A DNA stretch of 64,000 bases from Candidatus Vallotia laricis (GCF_020541325.1 NZ_CP047399.1:496001-560000); one strand, 5' to 3'; positions 50,955-60,340 are shown, counted from the first letter of the stretch. Numbers and translations are program-made. The notes: generated by a model not told the origin, from the letters alone.

Positions 50955-51977
50955 TCAAAATAGTATGTTCTTATCAGTAATATGTAGCGTTGGGCCGTGC
51001 GGAGACCCAACATGGATTGAACCAATCCCAAGAGTACTCAGCTGGAGCTGAACCAAGCAATCCATACCCCCATTTGGGGCTGTAGCGCTGTTGACGACTA
51101 TCCCGCAGGGTTGACTAAGGCTCTCCGAATGGAATACTTCGGCGCCAGTGTATGCATGTGCGGTATGAGCTAACACTGTACGGCGCTTGATAGTGCCGCG
51201 ATACTGAGAGCGAGCAATAACCTCTTGCCCAGGATAACAGCCCTTGCGAAAGTCTACGCCCCCTATAAGTTCGAAATTAATCATTTGCGGCACGAACTTA
51301 TTGCTTGTTGCGGCACTCACACGTGGTACGCCTGCTCGGATATCAAGCCAGTCCCATAGTATTGGATCAGCCTGTTGAGATCGATGTATTGAATCTAGTG
51401 CAGAAAGCTTTGCTTTAATTTCGCTATTTGGACCAATCCAAAGAAAACGAGAAAGTTTATCCGCATCTGTTACGCGGATTAATTGCTCAGAGAATACGCT
51501 AACCATACTATATACCCTGTTGGGCAATAGCTTAAAGCATCGGGATAGCGATGCAGAAACATCACCGGCAAAGCCAACTATAATAAGATTATTAGTAGCA
51601 TTGATCAACCTCGCCTTCAAACGCAATACAAACATTGACAATCGCTTTTGAAGTGACTCGATCAAATCAGCGGAAGCTAGCATCCGCATTGTATTGCCAA
51701 CACGCCAAACCAGTAAGGTAGCAAGTAGTCGTCCATTAGGTGAGCAAAATCCAGCTAACCTTACACTACCTTCTTTGAGCGTTTGAATATTATTAGTTAA
51801 TTGACTATGCAAGAATCTTTCTGCGTCATCGCCGTGTACATCTATCACACCGAATTGATCTAGAATCATATGAGCACCGCGTTCAGCGTGAAGCGCGGTA
51901 AAAGCATGAGAGGCATGTCTAGCATTACAATTGCTTGACCCAAGAGATTCATGGAATATATTCATCTTCAACTGCAT
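50955..51977 (-). CDS. ygfZ: Folate-binding YgfZ / GcvT-like iron-sulfur maintenance protein
   Basis: Tetrahydrofolate-dependent protein needed for Fe-S enzymes such as MiaB. The 340-residue GcvT-fold protein shows GVIDVHGDDAERFLHSQLTN, FCSPNGRLLATLLVWR and, near residues 243-250, the defining RKGCYPGQEVIAR motif with the reactive cysteine. An internal ATG (residue 5) is an alternative start. It diverges from mltG with 66 bp between the start codons. This ygfZ-mltG-tmk-holB neighbourhood is Burkholderia-like. It is relevant to the Fe-S enzymes in the window (FumA, BioB). Confidence 0.94.
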   Translation of the reverse strand: MQLKMNIFHESLGSSNCNARHASHAFTALHAERGAHMILDQFGVIDVHGDDAERFLHSQLTNNIQTLKEGSVRLAGFCSPNGRLLATLLVWRVGNTMRMLASADLIESLQKRLSMFVLRLKARLINATNNLIIVGFAGDVSASLSRCFKLLPNRVYSMVSVFSEQLIRVTDADKLSRFLWIGPNSEIKAKLSALDSIHRSQQADPILWDWLDIRAGVPRVSAATSNKFVPQMINFELIGGVDFRKGCYPGQEVIARSQYRGTIKRRTVLAHTAHAYTGAEVFHSESLSQPCGIVVNSATAPNGGMDCLVQLQLSTLGIGSIHVGSPHGPTLHITDKNILF

Positions 51978-52043
51978 TGTTAATGCTAACTGTAACGTAA
52001 ATAAGTAGATATTATCCTAAAGATCCTTTTTAATCTGTTCCGT

Positions 52044-53141
52044 ATGTTTGCGTTTAAGAGAATGCCGTTCGCTATAGCAGCGATTTTAGCGTGCAGCGTT
52101 GTTATAGCATGTAGCGCAGTCTGGTATTGGGCTTGTACGCCTATCCAGATCACAACTTTTCCGCTCGATATCATGATCAAGCCGCGTAGTAGCCTACGTA
52201 GCATTGCTCTTCAATTGCACCGTAATGGGATTCCAGTCGAGCAGCACTTATTTGTGCTTATGACTCGTATGCTCGGTATGTCTTTACAACTAAAGCCCGG
52301 TCACTATGTGTTCTCAACTGAGATTACACCATACGACGTGTTACAGAAACTCAGGAGAGGTAAAGTACATCAATGTATTGTCACAATCATCGAAGGTTGG
52401 ACTTTTCGTCGTATGCGCGATGAGATTGATTCGCACCCATCATTGCGTCATGACTCCATCACGCTCAGTAATGCGCAATTAATGCGCAAGATTTTGACCG
52501 ATATCGCACCTACTAATAAATATAAAACAAAAGCGATATTAATATCGAAGAATGCGTGTCAAATGCTTTCGATAAAACATGCATCCTCTAATGAGCCCGA
52601 GGGCCTCTTCTTCCCTGATACGTACCTCTTTGAAGAGAATACCAGTGACTTAGAAATTTATCGACGAGCATATCGTCTGATGCATCTGCGCATTCAGCAG
52701 GAATGGGTGGGCCGCGCGCTGGGGCTACCTTATATGGGGCCTTACGATGCGCTTACAATGGCCTCGATTATCGAAAAGGAGACTGCTCGCACCCAAGACC
52801 GCCCTCTGGTAGCCTCGGTATTTATTAATCGATTACGCCTTTCTATGCCATTGCAAACCGATTCGACTGTGATATACGGGCTCGGTACGTCATATACTGG
52901 TCGATTGCGAAAGCAGGACTTGAAGACTGACACTCCATACAATACCTACACGCGCGTTGGACTTCCGCCTACACCGATTTCTCTGCCAGGCAGTGCTGCA
53001 CTGGAAGCAGCACTGCATGCTGCTTCCAGTGCAGCACTGTACTTCGTAGCACGCGGCGACGGTAGTACCCATTTCTCAAAAACTCTTATAGATCACAATA
53101 AAGCTGTAAACAAATATATTAGGGGTCAGCGATATGACTGA
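52044..53141 (+). CDS. mltG: Endolytic murein transglycosylase
   Basis: Inner-membrane lytic transglycosylase that cuts nascent glycan strands. The 365-residue protein has one N-terminal transmembrane helix ([20 protein letters not shown]), a LysM-like region, [12 protein letters not shown], the catalytic-glutamate motif [29 protein letters not shown] and [19 protein letters not shown] stretch shortly before the C-terminus ([15 protein letters not shown]) is encoded by a perfect 22-bp inverted repeat. Its stop overlaps the tmk start by 8 bp (ATGACTGA), so the two are translationally linked. With murI it points to a retained peptidoglycan layer. Confidence 0.95.
   Translation: MFAFKRMPFAIAAILACSVVIACSAVWYWACTPIQITTFPLDIMIKPRSSLRSIALQLHRNGIPVEQHLFVLMTRMLGMSLQLKPGHYVFSTEITPYDVLQKLRRGKVHQCIVTIIEGWTFRRMRDEIDSHPSLRHDSITLSNAQLMRKILTDIAPTNKYKTKAILISKNACQMLSIKHASSNEPEGLFFPDTYLFEENTSDLEIYRRAYRLMHLRIQQEWVGRALGLPYMGPYDALTMASIIEKETARTQDRPLVASVFINRLRLSMPLQTDSTVIYGLGTSYTGRLRKQDLKTDTPYNTYTRVGLPPTPISLPGSAALEAALHAASSAALYFVARGDGSTHFSKTLIDHNKAVNKYIRGQRYD
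52991..53039. repeat. Perfect 22-bp inverted repeat inside mltG
   Basis: Positions 52991-53012 are the exact reverse complement of 53018-53039, with loop CTGCA. It is in frame and encodes an alanine/leucine-rich segment just before the conserved [13 protein letters not shown]. Confidence 0.97.
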
Positions 53142-53790
53142 TATTACAACTAGCTGCCAAAATGGGTCTCCGCCGCGTGGTAAATTTATCACGCTTGAGG
53201 GAATTGACGGCGCAGGTAAGACAACCCACCTGTCGTGGTTTTGCGATCGACTATCCGAGCGTGCGGCGCAGCAGGCTGCGCGCGTTATCGTTACCTCCGA
53301 GCCAGGTGGAACGCTGCTAGGCGAGATGCTACGAGAAATTCTCCTGCATCAAGAGATGCATTGTGAAACGGAGGCCCTGCTAATGTTTGCAGCGCGCCGA
53401 GAACATATTTCTACGCTGATTGAGCCTGCCCTTATTCGTGGTGATTGGGTGCTATCTGATCGCTTTACAGATGCGACATTTGCTTACCAAGGGGGTGGTC
53501 TTGGACTGTCGATCGATAGGTTGAAGGTACTTGAACAATGGGTGCAAGGCGAGCTACAACCCGATCATACGGTACTCTTTGATCTGCCGACTGATACTGC
53601 TTATGCAAGGCGCAGTGGAGTGCGTTTACCCGATAAGTTCGAGAGTAAATCAAACGCGTTTTTTATGCGTACCCGCGCCGAATACTTACGACGAACCGCA
53701 CAGGAACCGGAGCGGTTTTCAATTATTAATGCAGCTGGTTTGATTAACGAAGTGCGCGAACAACTCGAAGCTATTCTACTGACTCTTTGA
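53134..53790 (+). CDS. tmk: Thymidylate kinase
   Basis: Phosphorylates dTMP to dTDP. The 218-residue protein has the P-loop [13 protein letters not shown] near residue 25, [15 protein letters not shown], the [16 protein letters not shown] motif and the LID-region arginines in [12 protein letters not shown]. It overlaps mltG by 8 bp and is followed 9 bp later by holB, forming a tight operon. Length is normal. Confidence 0.97.
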   Translation: MTDITTSCQNGSPPRGKFITLEGIDGAGKTTHLSWFCDRLSERAAQQAARVIVTSEPGGTLLGEMLREILLHQEMHCETEALLMFAARREHISTLIEPALIRGDWVLSDRFTDATFAYQGGGLGLSIDRLKVLEQWVQGELQPDHTVLFDLPTDTAYARRSGVRLPDKFESKSNAFFMRTRAEYLRRTAQEPERFSIINAAGLINEVREQLEAILLTL

Positions 53791-53799
53791 TTAATAAAG

Positions 53800-54858
53800 A
53801 TGTTATATCCATGGCAATATGATGATTGGAGACGCATCCAGGTGCTACGAGAGCATTGGATTCATGCGCTATTACTGCATGGACAAGCTGGCATTGGCAA
53901 GATGAATTTTGCTTGTGAGCTTGCGCAGGGTCTATTGTGCGAACAACCCAGTAACAGCGCACTCGCTTGTAGCGAATGCGCTGCATGCACCTGGTTCCTA
54001 CAAAGAAACCACCCTGATTTTAGGCTCGTCTGCCCCGAGGTTATGACGACGCAACTAAATACTAATGCTCATAAGAATTCTAATAATAATCGTATAAGCG
54101 AGGACACTGCAGGCACGAGTAGTAAGAAATTCAAGTCACTAAGCAAAGAAATTAAAATTGAGCAGGTCAGGGGGCTACTAGATTTCTGCAGTATTAGCCC
54201 ACATCGTGGCGGGCGGCGCGTAGTTATACTATTTCCAGCTGAAGCACTAAATGTAGTGGCAGCTAATGCACTCCTCAAGACTCTTGAGGAACCACCGTCC
54301 GGCGTGTTATTCTTGCTTGTAAGTGCAGACGTAAAACGTTTACCAAAGACTATCGTAAGTCGTTGTAGACAATGGTTCCTGGCCATGCCAAACGCAGCAA
54401 GTGCTTTAGATTGGCTCCGTAGCCAGTCTATTAGCAATCCAGCCGTAGCTCTAGCAGAAGCTGGTGGGGCTCCATTAGCAGCATTGACCATTGCTCACGA
54501 TGGGTATGCGCCTCTTAAGCGGTGTTTATTAGAACAGCTTTCCGCCGGCTTAAACTGCGACCCATTTTCTTGCTGCGAAGCGCTGCAGAAAGCGCCTATG
54601 TCATTAGTTCTTGGCTGGCTGCAACGCTGGATCTATGATCTACTAACTATACAGATGAGTGGCGGGGAGCCCCGCTATTTCCCAGCATGCCGGGAAACGC
54701 TTAAACATCTTGCACAAAATGCTGAACCCTTTCAGGTTGCTCAGTGTCTAAAGCGGATTACACAACAACGAGCTGCAGAGCAAGATTCGCTAAATAGTCG
54801 GCTGGTTTTTGAGGGACTATTTATTTATTATAGAAATATCTTCAGAAGTAAACTATGA
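53800..54858 (+). CDS. holB: DNA polymerase III subunit delta'
   Basis: Clamp-loader subunit. The 352-residue AAA+ fold has HGQAGIGKMNFACELAQGLL (Walker A-like, with K followed by M), a four-cysteine zinc module at about residues 47-65 (C-x8-9-C-x2-C-x2-C), SPHRGGRRVVILFPAEAL, NALLKTLEEPPSGVLFLLVS and the SRC motif (TIVSRCRQW). A low-complexity Asn/Ser/Lys insert at about residues 85-115 (NTNAHKNSNNNRISEDTAG) is longer than I expect and probably a lineage-specific expansion. It follows tmk closely. A short inverted repeat follows the stop. Confidence 0.94.
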   Translation: MLYPWQYDDWRRIQVLREHWIHALLLHGQAGIGKMNFACELAQGLLCEQPSNSALACSECAACTWFLQRNHPDFRLVCPEVMTTQLNTNAHKNSNNNRISEDTAGTSSKKFKSLSKEIKIEQVRGLLDFCSISPHRGGRRVVILFPAEALNVVAANALLKTLEEPPSGVLFLLVSADVKRLPKTIVSRCRQWFLAMPNAASALDWLRSQSISNPAVALAEAGGAPLAALTIAHDGYAPLKRCLLEQLSAGLNCDPFSCCEALQKAPMSLVLGWLQRWIYDLLTIQMSGGEPRYFPACRETLKHLAQNAEPFQVAQCLKRITQQRAAEQDSLNSRLVFEGLFIYYRNIFRSKL

Positions 54859-54862
54859 CTCA

Positions 54863-54890
54863 CTACTCTCTGAATAAATCAAGAGAGTAG
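54863..54890 (+). terminator. Hairpin after holB (weak terminator candidate)
   Basis: CTACTCTCT (54863-54871) pairs with AGAGAGTAG (54882-54890) around a ten-base loop. It sits 5 bp after the holB stop but lacks a T-run, so termination is uncertain. Confidence 0.4.
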
Positions 54891-54986
54891 CTGCGTGATT
54901 GCGCTAATTATGCTCATTGTTGAGAATTGCCTTACCTATAAGCTGTGATAGCATTTCTAATAGCGCGCTGCTGCTGAGGAGCATTT

Positions 54987-55802
54987 ATGTTTATAGACTC
55001 ACATTGCCATATAAATTTTAATTGCATGATCCAGCATCTAACAGACGTACTTGAACGGATGCGAGTAAATGCGGTAACCCATGCGTTATGCGTAAGCGTC
55101 GATCTTGAGACATTTCCATCTGTTTTGGAAATTGCTCATGCGTATCCACATATTTTCGCGTCAGTGGGCGTACATCCGGGTCACGAGCATGCTCGTGACC
55201 CGGATGTCAAAGAATTGGTCTCGATAGCACAAGACCCGAAGGTTGTTGCGATTGGCGAAACCGGGTTAGATTATCACTCCTTCAAAGGGCGCCCAGTAAC
55301 CTCTCTAGAATGGCAGCGAAAACGATTTCGAACGCATATCCAAGCTGCGGTTGTTTCTGGAAAGCCATTGATTATACACATGCGGTCCTCGGCACAGGAT
55401 ACACTGCGAATCATGCGAGAAGAGGGCGCTTCTGCAGTCGGTGGAGTGATGCACTGTTTCGCTGAAACATGGAATATTGCGGAGGCAGCGCTCGCGCAAA
55501 ATTTTTTTATTTCAATATCGGGCATTGTAACATTTAAGAATGCGATACAACTTCAGGAAATTGCTCGAAAAGTACCGCTAGAACGCTTATTAATTGAAAC
55601 AGATTCGCCTTATCTAGCGCCAGTACCGCACCGCGGAAAGCTAAACGAACCTGCATACCTCAGCCATATCGGACGTTTTATCGCGTTGCTGCGCAACATA
55701 GACGCAGCACATCTTGGATTAGCGACGTCAGATAATTTTTTTAGGCTATTCTGTAAAACAGGCTCCTTAAGCCCCTGTAATTCTGTTCTTAATAGAATAT
55801 AG
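54987..55802 (+). CDS. tatD: TatD family metal-dependent hydrolase
   Basis: TIM-barrel DNase/hydrolase of the TatD family. The 271-residue protein has metal-binding FIDSHCHINF, ASVGVHPGHEH, VAIGETGLDYH, PLIIHMRSS, GGVMHCFAE and the final aspartate in LIETDSPYLAPVPHRGK. GAGGAGC lies about 7 bp before the ATG. Residues VHPGHEHARDPDV are encoded by a 36-bp perfect palindrome in a loop I expect to vary in the family. It follows holB by 128 bp. A PilZ-domain gene that I recall between them in Burkholderia is missing. Confidence 0.94.
   Translation: MFIDSHCHINFNCMIQHLTDVLERMRVNAVTHALCVSVDLETFPSVLEIAHAYPHIFASVGVHPGHEHARDPDVKELVSIAQDPKVVAIGETGLDYHSFKGRPVTSLEWQRKRFRTHIQAAVVSGKPLIIHMRSSAQDTLRIMREEGASAVGGVMHCFAETWNIAEAALAQNFFISISGIVTFKNAIQLQEIARKVPLERLLIETDSPYLAPVPHRGKLNEPAYLSHIGRFIALLRNIDAAHLGLATSDNFFRLFCKTGSLSPCNSVLNRI
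55172..55207. repeat. 36-bp perfect loopless palindrome inside tatD
   Basis: Positions 55172-55189 are the exact reverse complement of 55190-55207 with no spacer. It is in frame, after the VGVHP metal-site motif. Confidence 0.98.
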
Positions 55803-57793
55803 CTTATAAAAACTCATTTTATTCATGAATAAGTAAGTTGGTTTTCTAATGTCGCTTATCGTTTATTGCTAAAATTATTCATTCTATTGCTTACAGAAAA
55901 ACTTCTTGGCTGAGGAAAAGCTCTATAGTATACATATAAAGCATATGACAAAAGAAAGTAATGCCCTAATATAAGCAATCTTTATCTATATAAAAACAAC
56001 GTATAAGCTACTTTCATAGAAACATAATTTCTCGTTACTCAGATTGTTCTTAGTCTACTAGGGACAATTAATTGTATCCTAAAAAGATTAAAAGTTATGG
56101 GCTACCGCGGGAGGAACCGAAGTAACCTATAAAGAATTATAGGGAATACTTGCTGAGATAGCGGTACTGTTAGATATACATGCTTTTGAGCTCGGTCTAG
56201 TTCAAAAGATTTATCGAGAACGGAACGCAATAAGTCTGTCAATAAACTTCCAAATATATAGTGACAGTCCAAAGAAATAGGAAAAAAATTGCTTATCTAT
56301 ATTTAAAAACATATTCATACCACCCTTAATAAAACTTTTAACCTAACACCAGATAATATATCTAAATATATTTAACTATTTTTCACTAAAAAATAGTTAA
56401 ATACTTATATTTTTTTATTCTTACTAAGATATAGGTAACAAAAAATGAATTTTATAAAACTAGTCGAAATATTTAGAATAGTTCTATAATTAGTTTAGTC
56501 GAGATTTAGTACGTAAATCTTAGCAATAATCCTATGTACACTCAACTAAAGTAGTTAACCATCCAAAATGGACCATTAGTAATTCTTTTTATTGCTTTCT
56601 AATCCGGAAACTGAAAATTAATTTACGCTTATTATACTTATATTATAAGTATAATAAGCGTAAAAATACATTGCACTAGGTATGCATTTGAACCAAATTA
56701 TAGTAGACTTACTACTAACAATAGTGTTTCGTAACACACAAATATACTTGCCTCTTTTAATGAGATCGAGCTTGAAATTGCAGAAAAAAATTTGCAATCT
56801 CTATTTTTTCTAAAGATATTAGAAATGCCGATCAACAACTAGTAAATCTTACAGATTGAATATTTAGGTTTTGATATGCATAAGTCATCGTCAGTAGTGA
56901 TAATTTAGATGCTAAGCATAGGTTGGATTTTCTGCCTAAATAGATTGCACATTCAAATCCATACGATCTTTGATAGCGATTATTACTAATGACTTCTGAG
57001 GTTTGAACCATAATTTTTTTGCATATGCAAAATATTTGAATAGCTATATACTAATGCTTACGGTTTCGATTAGTTATTTAACCGAGGGCGTGTGGAGAGC
57101 TGTAAGAGATTATTATAGCATTGTCGTGATAATAGTCTATAGTAATAGCACTATATATGAATATTGCTCCTGGTCGTTATGTTCTAACTAATACTCCTTT
57201 TAAATTAAAAACGTCAAAACGTCATACTGATACTTTTATGCTCGAGTTTGCTACTTGATTATTTACAACAGGTGAAGCAAATTATATTGCATAAGACTTA
57301 ATATTATTAACTTTCAGAAAACAAATAACGTCCGGTATTTGTTCTATGAGAAACTTAGAATCTAGCTAGGCACTGAGTGAGAGCTCATCTCACTCGATAT
57401 ATTATCATGTAGAGTCTATTCGAACACAGCTTATTATAGCCTATGTGAATTTGCTCTCGCGAGCCCTGATTGACATCACAGTAGTCTATTGCGTAGACAT
57501 AAAATTCTATCTTATTATTCTGCATCATAAGGATAAAGCTATAAATTCTTAGGTAAATCTTCTGGCTTGTATTGAAAGTGGCTCGATTTCTCTTTTCGGG
57601 AATAAGTAGATTAATATTACTTCTGTTATAGTAGAGAAAATGATTCTAAATTTGACCTTAAAAGTCAATAAATTATCTATAAACCAACTAGGTAGTTGAG
57701 GCCAGCTCGGCCGTGGTTAGCCAGTGGCATGTCATATCTATTGTAGCCGCCAGACCGTTCCCCCCCCCTCACATTCGCATAGGAGTATCTAAT
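55803..57793. other. Large gene-free spacer between tatD and bioB
   Basis: About 2 kb of AT-rich sequence without a recognisable gene. Items seen: a 43-bp near-perfect palindrome (56622-56664), an 8-bp hairpin GAGTGAGA/TCTCACTC at 57375-57395, and a run of nine C at 57760-57768. The last 80 bp before bioB are open in the bioB frame but do not resemble the BioB N-terminus. The bioA/F/D genes expected upstream in free-living relatives were not recognised. Confidence 0.55.
56622..56664. repeat. 43-bp AT-rich palindrome
   Basis: The 19-base arms 56622-56640 and 56646-56664 pair perfectly. The inner TATTA can pair two more positions, leaving a single-base loop. It is intergenic. Confidence 0.95.
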
Positions 57794-58855
57794 ATGTCGA
57801 TTAGGACAATAGAATTGTCGGCTCATTCCTCCAGTTTGTCTGGCGACGACGCAGCTCCAGTCCGACACGACTGGACGCGCGAGCAAATTGCGATACTGTT
57901 TAATTTGCCATTTGATGACCTACTATACCGCGCACATACCGTACAGCGCTGCTATCATGCGGGTCGTGGTTTACAAATTTCACAATTGTTAGCTATTAAG
58001 ACAGGTGGATGCCCGGAGGACTGCGGCTATTGCAGTCAATCAGTCCATGCTGATACCGATTTAAAGGCAAATGCATTGATGAGTATAGATGCTGTTCTAG
58101 AGGCTGCTGCCCATGCAAAATCTACTGGCGTACAGCGCTTTTGCATGGGCGCCGCATGGCGAAGTCCCCGAGAGCGAGATCTGGAGCGAGTTTGCAGTAT
58201 GGTAGAGGGCGTAAAAGCGATTGGTTTGGAGACCTGTGTAACACTTGGTATGTTAACAGCCACACAAGCGCAACGTCTAGCTGATGTGGGCCTAGATTAT
58301 TATAATCACAATATCGATACTAGTCCTGAGTACTATTCGTCGTTGATTACAACGCGTACGCTACAGGATCGGCTTGATACGCTCGAGCATGTGCGCAATG
58401 CGGGCCTAAAAGTTTGCTGTGGCGGTATCGTCGGCATGGGGGAATCTCGTGATGATCGAGTTGGCATGTTACAGACATTAGCTAATTTGCCAGAACACCC
58501 AGAGTCTGTGCCAGTCAACTCCCTCATTCGTGTCGAGGGCGCGCGAGTAGCGCATGAGAGCGATTTAGATGTATTAGAGTTTGTTCGTACAATATCGGTA
58601 GCCCGAATTATAATGCCCATGTCTGTAATACGACTCTCCGCGGGACGCGAGCATATGAGCGATGAACTTCAAGCGCTATGCATGTTTGCTGGCGCTGGAT
58701 CGGTGTTTATCGGTGAAAAATTATTAACTGCGCCCAATCCTACTCCAGATCAAGACCGTGAGCTGATCAATCGGCTTGGTGCGACGGGTCGTGAGTCATC
58801 TCCTATTCAATGGGTTTCTAAGTCACAGGAATACGCCTCAAGAACACTGACATAA
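57794..58855 (+). CDS. bioB: Biotin synthase
   Basis: Radical-SAM enzyme that inserts sulfur into dethiobiotin. From the ATG at 57794 (AGGAG 8 bp upstream) the product has 353 residues. The SAM-cluster motif CPEDCGYCSQS (CxxxCxxC) follows KTGGCPEDCG. Also visible are FCMGAAWRSPRERD, ETCVTLGM, YYNHNIDTSPEYY, CCGGIVGMGESRDDR, P-V-N-S-L-I and the arginine-rich end RLSAGREHMSDE with AGAGSVFIGEKLLT. The longer open frame from 57713 includes a poly-C stretch and no homology, so it is rejected. bioB stands alone here. It would serve AccA-dependent fatty-acid synthesis or biotin provision if bioA/F/D are elsewhere or the host supplies dethiobiotin. Confidence 0.96.
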   Translation: MSIRTIELSAHSSSLSGDDAAPVRHDWTREQIAILFNLPFDDLLYRAHTVQRCYHAGRGLQISQLLAIKTGGCPEDCGYCSQSVHADTDLKANALMSIDAVLEAAAHAKSTGVQRFCMGAAWRSPRERDLERVCSMVEGVKAIGLETCVTLGMLTATQAQRLADVGLDYYNHNIDTSPEYYSSLITTRTLQDRLDTLEHVRNAGLKVCCGGIVGMGESRDDRVGMLQTLANLPEHPESVPVNSLIRVEGARVAHESDLDVLEFVRTISVARIIMPMSVIRLSAGREHMSDELQALCMFAGAGSVFIGEKLLTAPNPTPDQDRELINRLGATGRESSPIQWVSKSQEYASRTLT

Positions 58856-60136
58856 TATGAATATCTTGGAGTGTAGCCGCACTAACACTTCAATGATCGT
58901 TTGTGTGATACAGACGCACCTCTAGTAATCTAGTAATATAGAGTCATCCTGTGTACGATACGATTCTGCTCCCCCCCCCCAGCTCAGAATCGTATCGTAC
59001 ACAGGATGACTCTAAAAATCTATTTCGGCGTAGCTTTATTAACAATTTCAGCGCAGAATTGAATTCTAATAAAAATATCCTCTAATTATTGAACTGTGTG
59101 CATCTAAATATAATTTTTTCATTAAACTAATTTAGTGGTTCTATAATGTCACGTTGTCTTTCAGAAGATTTTATTTTACTACGCATCCTTGCATAGTAGA
59201 TGCCACCAAATGTATCATTTTCCGATCTAAAAATCCGTGATTATCTGTTTATTGCATAAGCTATACAATCTCAGTAATTCATTTTCGATTAAAAGCAAAA
59301 AACTTTCACATAGTGCTCATCGAATGACTAATAACTAACATCTTGTTTATATAAATATCGTTATTAATTACACCTAATTACTACCGCCGAACTTTCTCCT
59401 CACAAATTTTAGACGCCATGATATGGGATTAAAAATTTTTTGGAATCTCAGTAGAATTCTGAGAGATCTTATCATCAATTAGATGTTTTAATAAATATTT
59501 AAACTTATAGAGATAGAGCATAGAGCGAATGTATGCAACGCATCCTCCCGTAAATCGTGGATTATTCATTAAATGTGTTCAGTTATAATAGTAAACACAT
59601 TTTACGATACGTATCAGATACATATTGCGAAGCTACAAAATATTGTAGCCTATACTATAGAGATTACAGTTTGGCAAAGATTAATATCTATTTAGTAGAT
59701 TATTTACTAATCTATCATAAATTAGAAAACCGTTCTGCTCAGAATAAGAGGTTGCGCGTTTTTCTAGTGCTGGTATTTAATCTGTAGTAGAGCTGCTTCG
59801 CAGTGTTTTTCATCTTGTTTAACCAATGCGAAGAAAAATTTTATCTATCTAGTACTAACTAGTAGTTAGCTCTTAATATCTTTTAATACTATGGCATATT
59901 TTCACTGCACTATTTAAGCTCTTATTAAGGAGAGTTTGTATGAAGTACAATCACGAATAAAAACATTTGACCCTATCAGATATATCGCATATAGTAGATA
60001 AATGGAGTTTTCAAGATGTCTGATTGCTGTTCATCATCTGTCCGCGACCCACGCAGTACGCTCGTTGTCCTCTCCCTCTTGATTGCTTCCGTACTGCCGC
60101 ATTAAGCGGGAAATATTTTTTTTGATGGATTCGTTT
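58856..60136. other. Spacer between bioB and cspA, including a csp leader
   Basis: No gene recognised between about 58856 and 60000. It contains the longest hairpin of the window (58939-59014). The last 120 bp (60018-60110) are clearly GC-richer than the flanks and pyrimidine-rich (for example CGTTGTCCTCTCCCTCTTG at 60062-60080), as expected of a conserved cold-shock 5' leader, but I cannot fold it reliably by eye. A short frame at 59557-59787 is probably chance. Confidence 0.5.
58939..59014. repeat. Perfect 30-bp inverted repeat with a ten-C loop
   Basis: Positions 58939-58968 are the exact reverse complement of 58985-59014. The 16-base loop contains ten consecutive C (58971-58980). It lies 84 bp after the bioB stop. 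The right arm is followed by AAAAATC, not a T-run. Confidence 0.98.
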
Positions 60137-60340
60137 ATGGATACTGGTATCGTTAAGTGGTTCAACGACAGCAAGGGTTTTGGTTTTATCACGCCTGATT
60201 CAGGTGGAGAAGATCTCTTCGCGCATTTCTCCGAAATTACCGAAGAAGGATTTAAGACGCTAGTTGAGAATCAGCGCGTTAGCTATCAAGTTAAGCGCGG
60301 CCCTAAAGGATTACAAGCTGCAAATATTAAGCCACTGTAA
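60137..60340 (+). CDS. cspA: Cold-shock protein (CspA family)
   Basis: 67-residue OB-fold RNA chaperone. It starts [20 protein letters not shown] and carries both RNA-binding motifs: KGFGFI and DLFAHFSEI (RNP2-like DVFVHFS). It ends with [15 protein letters not shown]. An in-frame ATG at 60125 (MDSF) and the frame opening at 60083 are alternatives, but the family N-terminus supports 60137. A long GC-richer leader precedes it and a terminator-like stem follows. Confidence 0.94.
   Translation: MDTGIVKWFNDSKGFGFITPDSGGEDLFAHFSEITEEGFKTLVENQRVSYQVKRGPKGLQAANIKPL

Noticed and set aside
57003-57191. 62-codon frame in the tatD-bioB spacer
   Set aside because: Low-complexity AT-rich coding with no initiation signal or family pattern.
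57713-57793. N-terminal extension of bioB from the upstream open frame
   Set aside because: It encodes no BioB-like residues, includes a nine-C run, and the ATG at 57794 has a good AGGAG site and the normal protein length.
58626-58634. GTAATACGACT resembling a phage T7 promoter core within bioB
   Set aside because: It lies in conserved coding sequence, matches only part of the promoter, and no phage polymerase context exists.
58939-59014. Reading the 30-bp hairpin as an ordinary bioB terminator or insertion-sequence end
   Set aside because: No T-run follows, the loop is poly-C, and neither arm occurs elsewhere in the window, so terminator and IS-end readings lack support.
59557-59787. 76-codon frame in the bioB-cspA spacer
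   Set aside because: Composition follows the AT-rich spacer; Tyr/Leu/Ile-rich product with no motif.
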